A DNA stretch of 64,000 nucleotides, taken from NCBI GenBank assembly GCA_029339505.1, contig JAQISU010000233.1:1596001-1660000 (forward strand). Direction: 5' to 3'. Shown piece by piece: positions 22,076 to 33,849 of this stretch. How positions within the stretch are numbered: position 1 is the first letter of the stretch; each line of letters opens with the position of its first letter. A model generated the notes under the pieces. That model ran no database searches and was not told where the DNA came from. It worked only from the letters and a program-made list of their open reading frames with translations. The position numbers and the translations under genes are program-made. This DNA is from Unio delphinus. Lineage: Eukaryota; Mollusca; Bivalvia; Unionida; Unionidae.

Positions 22076-22645
22076 GGTAAAATAGTATTATGTCATAAAA
22101 GCATTGAACGATACGTATTCCATAGTCAATGTAAAATATATGTTGATGTTGTATTGCATTTTCTATATTTTGCTCAAAGTTTTCATGCATTACAAATCAC
22201 AATATCGAAGAGGGTTTGTTTCGGATCTTATTTCGTTTTTAGTCAAGAATAATAGCGAATCACTTTAAAAAGACTTTAGACCTTACAGCTGTATCAAATT
22301 AAACATTTCGAAACTTATAGCAAATAAGTGTACTATAATATTATAAGTAATAATGGAATAGCATATTTGAAGAGAAGGATATATGTGACTTCCCAAAGAC
22401 TATTGGCCCGTGTTTCAATATAAAATCAGTTTTTCAGCAATAATATAACTGTAGCAGATTATAATTCAAATACTGATATTAATACACAAAAGAAGTACAG
22501 CTATTTGTCGAAGATATTCTGGAGATATTCACGAGACTTTTATGTTTTTCTACCTTTGTTTTTTCTTTATCGTATCTTTCAGTTTCTGTCAATGTTGTAA
22601 AATTATTAATCAAGGGAAGAATACTTGAATGATTTTAGTTCTTAC

Positions 22646-22703
22646 CTGTGGTCATCTAACGTCTTTATTAGCGAGGAAAGAAGAAATGCACTATCTCCTT
22701 GAC
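22646..22703 (-). CDS. Candidate upstream IAP exon, copy 1
   Basis: A 58-bp segment between an acceptor TTATCAG and a donor CACAG/GTAAGAA reads GQGDSAFLLSSLIKTLDDH. Copy 2 has a diverged equivalent (50075-50130) reading TVYFLASVINTFYDH with the same donor. Conservation of the splice signals and protein sense supports an exon. Its phase does not connect directly to the BIR exon, so another exon may be missing. Confidence 0.4.
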
Positions 22704-22709
22704 CTGATA

Positions 22710-24200
22710 AAAGACAATTGATTTAAAAGTGAATACGCACAAAGAATCTTGAGAGAATCTGAAAAACGTTCTTATAAACGTTTACAAATCTTTCCATTGC
22801 TCTATAAACAGCTATGGTGAAATCAAATATTTGTTGGAGTTTTATAATTTTTACAAGGTTTAATGGAGCCATTATAAATGCTTTTAAAAGATGAATCAAA
22901 GATAATTAAAACAGTCAACTTCCTTATAATATTAACGTATTCGAATTATTCATTTGGAATAAATCTCACGAGCCATTTTGTTGTGAAAATGAAGAAAGAG
23001 CGCATAGGCATTAAATAGGAATAACGTACGCTCTTTTTATAAATAACAGTGCATCTTGTGTATGCAATGTATGTATATTCGTGTTAATTATGTGTTTATG
23101 TGCATACGTGTATGTGTGATATCTGTATTGCACCTTACCCTAACAGTAATACATAATATTAATCAGAGATATCATTTAATTATTAAATTATCATCTTTTT
23201 TAATACATCGCTTCATAATAGCGTACGTGTATTGTTGTAATTTATGTTGATTACATGCATTGGATATTTAGTTCAATACATGTATTTTTTTTGTGTGCAG
23301 GAATTGAGTCATAAGAAACTAAAGGGAATTAATATAAAAACACAATCAAATCTATGGAGAAAAAAAATCCAATTGGTTAAAATATAGTTTTTGCTTTATA
23401 TTTGCAGGTACTCCAATGAAACTGTGCGACACTGACCATAAATAACACGGGTAAAATTTCTAAAAAGTTTAAGTTAGACTAAGATCTATAGTTCAAACGT
23501 AGCCACCGTGCGAATATTTTATAAATTTTGGAGACATATCACATTGAAAGATTGCTCATGTCTGTATATTTCTTGCAATTTTGATAGTTTTCCATAAAGG
23601 TGTTTCGCTGTTTCAAGTAAATTCTAAGTTTCAAAGTTTTGTGAATCCTTCAACTAATCCTACTGTGTGGAAGCATTCCAACTTCCAATTCAAACTTTGG
23701 AAGTATTTTTTTTAATCAACTACAATTGAATATTTTAATTCACCCTTCACTTCAACGAGTGCTTACTTTAGAAATAGCAGTTAAATGCTGGCTTTAAGTT
23801 TGAATCTGTTCGACTTCTACTGAGGGACAGCATGTTGTACTGAATACGCACTGAAGTCGATAGGGGCAAGATCTGCTAAGATGCAGACGAGGGGAAAATA
23901 TTAAATGGGTGTCGCCTTAAGTTGCATCTAATTTTGAATCACTGCCGATGCATGTTGCTGTAATCAGAGATATATCCGAGCATACTCTGTTAATCAATGT
24001 GTATACAACAAAATAGAAGAGTGCACGAATTTTGATATTTTGAGTTTCGTGTAGAACAATTACGCTTCTGGATATGTGAACATGAATATAATCATGTTGT
24101 GAACTCAGCAAAGAATTATACACTAACTTTGTATTGTAATAATAACTTTTGTATGTCATAAAAGAATAAATCACTATTACAACCTGTCATTATAATGTTA
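22710..24200. other. AT-rich intron or intergenic sequence, copy 1
   Basis: I see no gene here. Short blocks (around 22960-23040, 23390-23450 and 23560-23720) are recognisably homologous to 50400-51170, but no exon with credible borders was found. Confidence 0.4.
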
Positions 24201-24201
24201 C

Positions 24202-24385
24202 CTTTGCGTAAAAATTATTCAAGTAAATATATGAAGTTTGCTAAACAACTGAGAGTAGACCCTGCAAATCTTCTGGAATAATGATGGTACTGGGAATATC
24301 TCGCTTTCGACGCTTCCTATCTTCCAAACAATGTTGATCAAAGGCAAGACTGATATGTATATATCCTGGTAAGTCCAAAGTGTCC
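24202..24385 (-). CDS. Candidate 5' exon, copy 1 (broken frame)
   Basis: The acceptor TTTCACAG and donor CAAAG/GTAACA flank 184 bp homologous to 51349-51555. One frame reads DTLDLPGYIHISLAFDQ and CLEDRKRRKRDIPSTIIIPE, then stops. Another reads INIVWKIGSVESEI, matching NIIGKIGTVKSEI of copy 2. The frames disagree between copies, so the exon is uncertain or decayed. Confidence 0.3.
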
Positions 24386-24697
24386 CTGTGAAAAACATAA
24401 TATAATAAATACATAGTCTATACATATATTAAACCAGGGAAATTCATCTTTTGGTTTCTCAACGAAATGCAGTTCGTTTTAAACGACCTGCAAATTAAAG
24501 AGATAAACCAACGTTATCGATGGTTATATTTGCACACTGCGTACGCGGCGTTTCCTACCTGTCATGAAATGTTTCATCGTTCAACTCTTTCTATGTCAAA
24601 CAATTGCTATTTGCGTCATTACAGTACGTTTTTCAGGTTATTCATTACTAGGCACCTACTGTTACTATAATCAAGGTTATTTCCCTACATAAACAGT

Positions 24698-24965
<268 letters not shown>

Positions 24966-25167
24966 ACCCTTTACAGTTATGACGAGTACTCGCCTGTCTG
25001 GTTCGTGTTCCAAAGGTATTCAGCGAATGTGCTTTTTATATTTTATTGAGCATATATATATATATAAAACTTCCCGATATAAATAGTATATGACGTGACT
25101 CATTTAATACCAAACTGATTACTCATGGTATTGACCTGACTGTTGTACATAAATATTTTGTTACTGT

Positions 25168-25392
25168 AGGGTTTAACACCATTTTAAAGCACATGATAGG
25201 CTATACATGGCGGCCAGTATTATTGGTGGAGGAAGAACCCGGGTAAACCCGCGGAAAGAACCACCGACCCACGAGAAACTACTGGCATACTTTCTCACCT
25301 ACCTACATTAGCCGAATCTTCGACTCAAACCCACGCAGACAGAAGTGAGATGGCAGTGATCCGTAATGGAAAGCGTGCTGAAAAATTGTGTT
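25168..25392 (-). repeat. tRNA-derived SINE, reverse orientation
   Basis: Read on minus, it starts near TTACGGATCACTGCC, contains the B-box-like GGGTTTGAGTC and body CCCGGGTTCTTCC, and ends TGGTGTTAAACCC. The A box is missing, so it is truncated at the 5' end. It lies between the end of HECT copy 2 and IAP copy 1. Confidence 0.75.
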
Positions 25393-25662
25393 AAACCCAC
25401 ACAAATGTCCAAACCAATAACCATGATGTGATGGGCTGCCTGATTCATGAAATTGCTATTAGTCCCTAATACCAATGTGTAACATTACATACCACGGGGA
25501 TATTAAATGTTACCTTCCCATCAAGTTGGAATATTTTAGACCATGGCTTTCTTTTCTTAAAATATGGAAACAAACAAAATATATTTATAAAAATCGAAGT
25601 CCAATCCCACCTCTACCTAAGTGGACTGTCACGATGATCAAAATTATAACTGTGTTATTTAT

Positions 25663-25931
25663 TTAAAATTGAACGAAACCAAACCAAAAGAAGGAATTAG
25701 AAAAGGCATACTCAAATAAATTAAACAGTTTATCATCCTTTGGCAGTTCTTGAGCTGTGTCCGGAATTGTCAAGTTCAGCCTGTTGATGCATATGTTTGA
25801 TGTTGGCAGAAGTGACAAACTACTCTGAAATGCAATGGATGGCTTTATCTGAAATCCTAAAACTGGTTCTTCTTCTGCACCAATAACAAATTTTATAATT
25901 TTGGCCAGGGTAACATCTCCACGTCTTCTAC
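25663..25931 (-). CDS. HECT C-lobe exon with catalytic-type cysteine, copy 2
   Basis: The acceptor TTCTTCAAG lies before 25931. It reads RRRGDVTLAKIIKFVIGAEE, EPVLGFQIKPSIAF, LLPTSNICINRLNLTIP and LFNLFEYAFSNS, then a short tail to TAA at 25663. HECT C-lobes end with T-C-x-N-x-L-x-LP, whose cysteine carries ubiquitin; here the residue before C is I. It joins the 27772 exon through a split glycine codon. The intervening intron is about 1.8 kb. Confidence 0.85.
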
Positions 25932-25939
25932 CTTGAAGA

Positions 25940-27219
25940 AAAAAGGGTAATTATAATCAAAGGCTAAGCTCGAAAAGCTAACAATCATAGTAATACACAA
26001 GCTCTACCAACCCCTACACCATTATTAACTTTTCTGGTGTACATCTCATCTGCCCCCCCCCCCTTTCCCGATTATAGATGCATCATAGTGTTAAGAAATG
26101 TATGTCCAACTGCGTTTAAGATGTGAATTAGATACTCCGAGATGCTCCCATGATTTTATAATAATAGGCCAGTTCCTTTCTTATCACAACATAAGGGGGA
26201 AGTAAAACAAAAATGAGGGGAGAGAAGGAAACAGTTAATGTACAATATTTATATAGCAGTCCATTACACATCTTTCTTTCTTTGTACAGACCATTCTTTA
26301 AATCAAAATCTTTAAGAGAGGTTGCCTTAAGTGGTATAAGCATTAATATGTTGATTGTTTCTGAGCTTAATCAGTTCCTTGTATGTGTATCAACATTTTC
26401 ATGTAGTGAGAACCCACTGTCACAGTCTCCTGTATCATGGGGAAAATAACCAATTTGAACATCGTTGAAAACCTTTATCTGTTTAAACAAATTTTTCCAC
26501 AGATTATAGTCTTTTGGGTAAGTCTGCTCAAAAGTAAAATGTGTCACCAGCATAACCTTTGCCAAGTTTGACTTTCTTGCATTAGACTTCTTCCGATTAC
26601 TGTACCATGATTACGTTTTCATAATGTTATATTAGGATGTTAAGTCCATGAATGAGTTAGTGTAAATGTTTAAACATAGGTAGTTTGAACAAATAAATAC
26701 CTTTACTTATTACGTTTTTAGATTCTCATTTATTAGATAACTTCTATGCTACCTATTAATGATGTGGTTTTGCAGCTCGTGATCTCTGTGAAGTATCGAA
26801 TTTTTAATAAGCAGTGAACCTTAAAGTTGAATGCACCAAGCATTAAGAACTTATCACATTTAGACATGGGAAGTATTTGGAAAGAGCCATTTCTACCTTT
26901 ATTCGTAATTTTGTCCATATCAGTGTTAAAACTTAAAAGGGGCCAGTGTTCCAATTCAAAGAAATTGACCGGAAATCTTAAAACTGGTTTGAGAATGAGA
27001 CAGATCAACCTCCAATCCGTGTCATATAGTCATTCTTCAAAGGGAAAAGTTATGTAACGTAGTTCAGAGACTCTGACTGACGAAATAAATGATTGTCTTA
27101 TAAAATTCTATTTTAGAAACCACTACTTATGATTGGTCGAGTCGAACTAAAATTTACACCCCGGAAGTAATGCAGATTTAAAGTCACAATATTTATCGCA
27201 TTCTTTGGTCCGAAATGTT

Positions 27220-27286
<67 letters not shown>

Positions 27287-27442
27287 GGCACCAAGGAAGC
27301 TTAGGAAAAGATTGGTGAAAATTAGGTAAATTTTCGATAGAGAGGTCACGTTGTAATAAATGGTAAGGTACTACCTTCGGTATGCTTTACGCAGTGTTTG
27401 AATGGCAAGTGTATTCTGAATAATTTATGGGAAGTGACGAGT
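25940..27442 (-). other. Intron before the C-lobe exon, with unassigned open pieces
   Basis: Minus-strand open pieces at 27008-26733 (RFPVNFFELEHWPLL and TNKGRNGSFQILPMSKCDKF), 26565-26371 (KDYNLWKNLFKQIKVFNDVQ) and 26343-26128 follow one another and might be remains of a transposon protein. I cannot assign them. A (GA)n tract lies at 27221-27284. Confidence 0.35.
27221..27284. repeat. (GA)n microsatellite
   Basis: This is a pure AG/GA run just left of the start of the duplicated block at 27443. Confidence 0.95.
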
Positions 27443-27771
27443 TAAAAAAGAACGGCGATACAGTCGGAATAGGAAGAATCGTTGGAATACAATGGGGATG
27501 AAGTTCATGCAATCAGTTGTGGACATTGCGCTCTTTTCACCACTCATTATGATTATGAAATAAATCCAACTTAGACACGGCTATTAAATCCAGTTGACAT
27601 CATTTAACTTGAATGGAAATTATCACTATTAATTTGTTTGATGGAATTTGTTATTTTTATTGTCTATGGGGGCTTGTATTGCATTATGTCTTCCCAACAA
27701 TCTTGGCTGTCCCCTGGAATTAATTTTTCAACACACTTGATTCCTAATTGGATTTGTTTTGTAGATCTTAC

Positions 27772-27848
27772 CTGCTGCTTCGCGAAGGTATTTTACAAAC
27801 TTGGCATACACAATGGATTCAATTTGTCTTCGGTTTGAGCCATCTTGG
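27772..27848 (-). CDS. HECT domain exon before the C-lobe, copy 2
   Basis: This 77-bp exon with GATTTTCAG acceptor and GTAAGATC donor reads QDGSNRRQIESIVYAKFVKY and LREAA. Its one leftover base joins the C-lobe exon at 25931 in frame. Confidence 0.75.
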
Positions 27849-28374
27849 CTGAAAATCGGTTGAAGGAAGATGGTTACTATTTTCAGTGGTACTGTTGTTG
27901 GAGTGCCCGGTGTAAAAAAAATGTTTTAAAGATGGCAGATGACAAGTTAGCTGAAAAGAAAAAATACATTGGATGGCACAAGAAGTTTAAGTAAATGTGT
28001 ATTAATTCACAAATTAAAAGAATCCATTGATAATGCCTATGATGATAACCTTCAATTTTTGTAACTGAACTAGATCACGAGTAGCAGACATGATTATTAT
28101 TCTAATTATGCTAAATGTAGAAGGAATAATGTTGATGTTTTCACCAAAGAAATTCTTTTGAGGAATTTTTTATCTAATACTTTCATATATATGACAACTC
28201 CACATGCAGTAACATGGTAACTACAGGAGTGTATATTTTGTTTTGGTCATTTTTTTTAGTTAGATCAAATTATGTCTAGTGGAAAAAATGAAAACGTATA
28301 GCATGAATGTTTTGTTCATCATGATTTGAAAGTAGACATTTTTTTAAAGTGACTTAAACACATACTGTTTTTAC

Positions 28375-28513
28375 CTAAAAAAACCTCAGAGCATCAAGAC
28401 CTTTCCTCAGGTCCTGCAAAAACGGTCTTGGACTACTGCTATCAAACAATGTTTCTACCAAATATGGTCCTAACATCCTGGGCAGTCTGCCATTTTGAAG
28501 TATGCTTAAAGCT
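28375..28513 (-). pseudogene. HECT domain middle exon, copy 2, 1-base insertion
   Basis: This exon is 139 bp against 138 bp in copy 1. It reads LSILQNGRLPRMLGPYLVET and then LRKGLDALRFF followed by a stop, because CTGGG became CTGAGG. The acceptor also weakened from TTTAATTGCAG to TTTAAATGCAG. Confidence 0.7.
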
Positions 28514-29380
28514 GCATTTAAATTTATCCACATATTAAAAGAGAAATAAATATAACCTAAATTCATCTCACATGGTTCACACACACATGTATTAAAACAA
28601 TGATTTAAAGGCATTGATGTGATAGGGTCATTAATTTTGATAGTTCATCTTGTTTGGCTGCTACACGCGTGTTTTGAGACTGATTTCTTATTCAAGTGAC
28701 TTGCATAAAACATGCACATATAACATTAATACCATAAATCTTTGGCTTTGATGCTCTTTAGACGTTTGAAAAATATATTACATTGGAACATGTATTAATA
28801 GATGACCCCAGGGAAGCTGAGAAAAAGTGGTCTTTAAACACATGTGGTCTGTTCACATAGGTCCATTTGAATTCATTCGGTATTAATGGTACATTGAAAA
28901 TAGACTCATCATGTATATGTTCTCTTGGGTAGGTTGGAGTGTATAATTTAATGAGTCAATCTGTGCATACACATACAAACTGACAATCATTTGTTACTTG
29001 ACAGAAATAACCTTTTTTTACCACATTAGAATTATTGAAGTAATATTGGACTAGTGAGATAACATTTAGGATTATTTGAAATTTACATTCGCAATACTAA
29101 GTCTTTTGAATTTTTACTTGGTATTCAAGAGAAATAAATTATTAATTAATTTTACACACACATATTTCTTTGAGCGTAACAGTGATAAATTTCCATATCC
29201 ATGATAATGTACTTTTTGAAACACTCTAAATTGAGTTTGATCCTGTTCTCTGAGGTTTGAAGGAAGAGTTTAGTAGCATGAATTTAAAATTAGGTCTAGC
29301 TGTAATCTGGCCCTAAATATACTGGGTTTTCATTAATTCAGTTACTTTATCAATGTAGTGTCCCATTATGGATAAATTAC

Positions 29381-29605
29381 CTCTTCATAAAACTGGACTT
29401 AGAGTGTCAAGCGCAGGTTTACAATGCCTCGTGTTTCGTCCAAAGCTGTTTCAATTAAATTGTTTCTATCTACAATGATGAAATTTGTGTCACCTTCAAT
29501 CGTGGACTCCTCATTTTCCAATTCCAATTTCCTGCCAGTTACAATCCTGCTTTGTAAATTTTGAAGGATAGCAACTGGATTGTTCATGTTATTATACGTG
29601 TAATA
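29381..29605 (-). pseudogene. HECT domain N-terminal exon, copy 2, with nonsense codon
   Basis: This 225-bp exon, as in copy 1, reads NPVAILQNLQSRIVTGRKL and EGDTNFIIVDRNNLIETALD. In the conserved L-E-V-Q-F-Y-G-E segment the E codon is TAA, and the following G is E. Copy 1 reads CAC GAA where this copy reads CTC TAA. Confidence 0.8.
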
Positions 29606-29864
29606 CTGAACACAGAAGATTATGTTCCAAACCTTGATTATGTTCTGCGTTATGATGTGGCTGAATTTCAACATGTTCAGCTCGTAAAAGGTGTAGAATT
29701 TCAATCTCTGGAAGTTACGCTGCTTCATCTTGTGTGTGTTCTGAATGTTGTTCATCCTACAAAGGTTCGTTATGTGAAGTATCTGCTACATGAGAACTGC
29801 AGAGGGACACGTGATCTCTAAGATTAGAAATGAAGTAATCCTTGTTGTATGAAACACGTCTTAC

Positions 29865-30341
29865 CTTCATTGAAGTCTCTTCGGGTACAATAATTGGTTC
29901 TGTACTAAGATTATTCTGTATGGGTCGAACGTAAATCTTGGCCTGGCATCCTAAAGAGGCTTTTATGCTGCCCACATTCCATCTGCACTTTAGTCCTTCT
30001 ATCTGCCTGCAGTTACTTTGGCAATATAACAGTTTAAATCCCCAGCAGTTGATAATTGTGGAAATCCATCAGAACTGATCAATTTGGAATGAACGTCTAA
30101 CTCTGATTCAATTCCTTGGAGAATGTTATTTTCTTGTGGTCAAGCCCTGCCCTCTCAATCAATGACTTTTCTAAGGTTGATGGAACATTGCAAGCATTCG
30201 TATCTGCTAAACAAACAAATGTCACTATCCATGTTCGTCCTTTGGTATTACGTCGACTTGAATGATGGGTCTTATGTCTTGCTCTACTAGGATGGAAAAG
30301 GTTCGTTTGCTCCGAGGACAGCATTCGTTCTGCTGGTGTCA
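29865..30341 (-). pseudogene. HECT-ligase exon 2, copy 2, with the two shared frame changes
   Basis: This exon has the same 477-bp length as copy 1. The frames are SVTPAERMLSSEQTNLFHPS, then ESELDVHSKLISSDGFPQL, then GFKLLYCQSNCRQIEGLK and AKIYVRPIQNNL. The run of four G at the second break is unchanged. The donor is a stronger GTAAGA here. Confidence 0.65.
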
Positions 30342-30508
30342 CTGAAAATAAGCATTTAATACTCTTAAACATAAAGAATTACAAAAAGCTTGAAAGAGCT
30401 CGAGCCGCTCCTCAGAGAAATATAAAATACACACTGTATTACTTTATTGTTGAGAGGGAATAAGTTTCCCCCGTATTCTTTTTAAGTGTTTTATGTTTTC
30501 TAATTTCA

Positions 30509-30596
30509 TGGTGTTTTTTGTTGTTGTTGGAGGCATATCATTATAGATGTAGAAAAGCGCTTAGAGCTCCTAAAGACTAGACGCTATACAAAGTCC

Positions 30597-30656
<60 letters not shown>
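30509..30656. repeat. SINE- or MITE-like tail with (TTA)n, copy 2
   Basis: This is the counterpart of 3180-3313 with AAAGCGCTTAGAGC and TTAT repeats, expanded by a few units. Confidence 0.45.
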
Positions 30657-30658
<2 letters not shown>

Positions 30659-30781
30659 CGTTGACTTTGTGGTGTGCCCTTAACTTTGCATTCTACATAA
30701 CTAATCATTATCCTATCAGAACATGCAATAAGTAAACTTGAATTATCCAGATTGCAAATACATCATGTACATAAACAGTTG

Positions 30782-30782
<1 letters not shown>

Positions 30783-30846
<64 letters not shown>
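30783..30846. repeat. (AT)n microsatellite, copy 2 only
   Basis: Copy 1 has only GCTATATGTATTAG at this point (about 3449). Copy 2 has over 30 AT repeats. Confidence 0.95.
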
Positions 30847-30850
<4 letters not shown>

Positions 30851-31459
30851 TTAATAAATGTATTATGTGCACATGCCAACTAAATATTCAAGTACCTTCA
30901 TTATTTTAAACAACCAACACATTACTCCACATGACAGTTATAACTAAGTATTGGTTGCAGGAAGCTCTAAGGGACCTAACATGTTGGTAATGTAGTTAGT
31001 GGCACGGTTTGTCACTGTATCTATATTCATTGTATATAGAAATGTTCCCGCATCTGAGTAGCACACTTTCCATCAGTTTTAATTGCGTCTCTCAGGTCTT
31101 TATATAGTATTGCACCACTGTACAAGAGTATCTCTTTTTCATTTGTTTCAGAACTATCAAAATTAGACATTGCAAATATGAGTAACAGACAAAGGTGTTA
31201 CTGAAACAGACTATCCTCGAAACCATGATAGTGCTTGAACAGTTCATCTGCTTGATTACGTTAGTTAAAACGTGTATAAGTAGAGAGGATGAATGAGATT
31301 TATGCGACAATCAGGTTTGAACTTATAAGATGATGAATGAAATTACTAAGTTTTGTGTATTTTTATATATTGTTGATGCTTTTCATTTTACAAACTGATG
31401 GGTGGGTGAGTAGTACAAACAAACCGGTCAGTATGCAAAAACATTAATTAACCATTGAC

Positions 31460-31653
31460 TTGAACACGCCTGTTTGTTTTATTTTCTCCCTGAAGCCTAC
31501 TCTGTCCCCAATGGTATTGATTCCGAGTCTTGAAAGCTCTACGTCGGTAAGATTCTTGCAAGATTCTATGCTATCGATCTTTTCATACACAAAATTTTGG
31601 AATAATCTACTTAGTGAAAGATCGTCTAGAATTTGTCTCAAAATTTCCGCCAT
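31460..31653 (-). pseudogene. SAM-like N-terminal exon, copy 2, with altered donor
   Basis: The same start codon and protein sense as 4084-4267 are kept (ILDDLSLSRLFQNFVYEKID). The splice donor at the expected place reads CAG/GCGTGT. GC donors occur but need a strong following consensus (GCAAG), which is lacking. Confidence 0.65.
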
Positions 31654-31772
31654 TACTTCTTACTAATGCCCGTGGTGTGCCGGTATTGTGAGACAATACA
31701 GTTTTGTCGACTGAAACGGATCGTAATCATTCAAGATTTGTTATCGACACCTTGTCAAACGAAACAGTACTG

Positions 31773-32042
31773 CTAATCTAAAAAAAAACTCCCACCAATT
31801 TTGTAACAAGATACATACAATGCTGGGGATGGAGGTATACACATTGTAGTTGCTTTGATCATTCCTATTTCCAGTGATGCCCATGGAAGACCATAGAAGA
31901 CCATGGCCACCACAAAGATGAAATTGAAATAAAAGAAAAAGGGGATGATAGATGTCATCACTTGAGACATTTTGGTGCCACAGAAAACAAAGTATGTGCA
32001 AGTATATTCAAACCTAAGAAAATATACACAGACGGAATACAT
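31773..32042 (-). CDS. Possible membrane-protein exon, unidentified, copy 2
   Basis: This is the duplicate of 4390-4656 with almost no change: hydrophobic segment SIIPFFFYFNFIFVVAMVFY, then SLEIGMIKATTMCIPP. No function is assigned. Confidence 0.3.
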   Translation of the reverse strand: MYSVCVYFLRFEYTCTYFVFCGTKMSQVMTSIIPFFFYFNFIFVVAMVFYGLPWASLEIGMIKATTMCIPPSPALYVSCYKIGGSFFLD

Positions 32043-32300
32043 GATATAAAATCTTCACATACTCAAAAAATAATATGTTCACCAACATGGTGTCTAGTAC
32101 ATGGGACACTGAATGAAATAGTTTTAGTCCTATTTAAAGGATCTTCACACGAAAGGACATGTCCCCCCACCCCGAATCAAATATTTAAAAATGTCGGTAA
32201 GGTTCTCTGTTAACGAAGATCACTATGTAATTAATTGAATGGCATTCATGAATATATTTTGTGATAAATAGTATCAGTACCAGGATACCTTCGTCATTAT

Positions 32301-32303
<3 letters not shown>

Positions 32304-32359
<56 letters not shown>
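32304..32359. repeat. (TC)n microsatellite, copy 2
   Basis: This is a longer version of the tract at 4918-4963. Confidence 0.95.
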
Positions 32360-32362
<3 letters not shown>

Positions 32363-32527
32363 ACTATAGAATGACTGCACATAGACAACTGGTGGCGATC
32401 ACTGAATAGAGTAGAAGTTGTGTATAATCTATTTGACAGGGTGATGATAAGATAAGCGAGTCGGCCAAATTACTCTTGTATACGGACTGCTTGGACCCTT
32501 CGCGCGCCTGGGAAAATTCCGCTTTTG

Positions 32528-33539
32528 GTTATCATAAAGAAGTTCATATAAAGAAGTCTGCACATGATATAAGGACGAAAGTACATCATATAAAGAAGTT
32601 TGCAGATCATATAAAGAAGTTTGCACATCATAGAAGTACAAATGCACATCATATGAAGAAATTTGCACATCATATAAGTACAAATGCACACCATATAAAG
32701 AAGTTTACACATCATATAAGTACAAAAGCACAGCATATAAAGAAGTTTGCACATCATATAAGGACGAAAGCAAATCATATAAAGAAGTTTGCACATCATA
32801 TAAAGACATTTGCACATCATATAAGTACAAAAGCACGTCATACAAAGAAGTTTTCATATCATATAAGTACAAAAGCATGTCATATAAAGAAGTTTATACA
32901 TCATATAAGGACGAGAGCACAGCATATAAAGAAGTTTGCACATCGTATAAGAACGAAAGCACATCATATAAAGAAGTTTTCACATCGTATAAATACAAAT
33001 GCACAGCATATAAAGAAGTTTGCACATCATATAAATACAAATTCACATCATATAAAGAGGTTTGCACATCATATAAGTACAAATGCACATTATCTAAAGA
33101 AGTTTGCACGTCATATAAGTACAAAAGCACGTCATATAAAGAAGTTTGTACATCATATAAGGACGAAAGCACAGTATATAAAGAAGTTTTCACATCATAT
33201 AAATACAAATGCACATCATATAAAGAAGTTTGCACATCATATAAGTACAAATGCACATTATATAAAGAAGTTTGCACATCATATAAGTACAAATGCACAT
33301 CATATGAAGAAGTTTGCACATCATATAAGTACAAATGCACATCATATAAAGAAGTTTGCACATCATATAAATACAAATTCACATCATATAAAGAGGTTTG
33401 CACATCATATAAGTACAAATGCACATTATATAAAGAAGTTTGCACATCATATAAGTACAAATGCACATCATATGAAGAAGTTTGCACATCATATAAGTAC
33501 AAATGCACATCATATAAAGAAGTTTGCACATCATATAAT
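32528..33539. repeat. 42-bp minisatellite array, about 24 units (copy 2)
   Basis: This array has the same unit and flanks as 5134-6899. Flanking landmarks give offsets of 27,396 before the array (5091 against 32487) and 26,640 after it (6921 against 33561). The difference of 756 bp is exactly 18 units. The TATCTAAAG variant occurs once here (33091) and twice in copy 1. Unequal exchange or slippage in whole units is the simplest explanation. Confidence 0.9.
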
Positions 33540-33849
33540 AACAATTGTCATCTTAAGATAGTTCTGGCGTTCCATAGATAGGGACCACATGAAACTGATA
33601 CCGACTAACCATGCCTATGAGTCGAAGAGCGATATCATGACGAAGAATAAAATATATTCCTGGATCGATACAACCCCGATGTAGTATGTTGCTTCTCATT
33701 GTAACTAGGACAGTATTTTGGTCAATCCTTGCAACGATAAAGATGCTATAATATATAGCCCTGTATTTTACTTTCTCTTATTGCTTGTTCATTTTCTCAT
33801 CTCTCTAGTTATTTGTTAGAAGCTAATTTCATGGGTGTTATACAGCTTT

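Larger units (their letters stand above)
20741..24430. repeat. Diverged continuation of the duplication, copy 1 (B1)
   Basis: This stretch is still alignable with 47761-51600, but much more weakly than the block to its left. Shared landmarks are the 5' half of the BIR domain (21681-21827 against 48573-48719), a short candidate exon (22646-22703 against 50075-50130) and a candidate exon near 24202-24385 against 51349-51555. Insertions differ: copy 1 has a (TC)n tract at 21067, while copy 2 has a LINE fragment and a second SINE. Confidence 0.75.
25663..31653 (-). pseudogene. G2E3-like HECT E3 ubiquitin ligase, copy 2 (disabled)
   Basis: Exons are 31653-31444 (SAM-like), 30341-29865, 29605-29381, 28513-28375, 27848-27772 and 25931-25663 (C-lobe and stop). 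Five changes speak against function. The exon 1 donor is CAG/GCGTGT, against CAG/GTGAGT in copy 1. Exon 2 has the two frame changes shared with copy 1. Exon 3 has TAA in place of the E of E-V-Q. The 28513 exon has one extra base (CTGAGG against CTGGG), ending in a stop. The expected GGPRREF exon is missing. The C-lobe exon itself is intact, including the catalytic-type cysteine. Confidence 0.8.
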
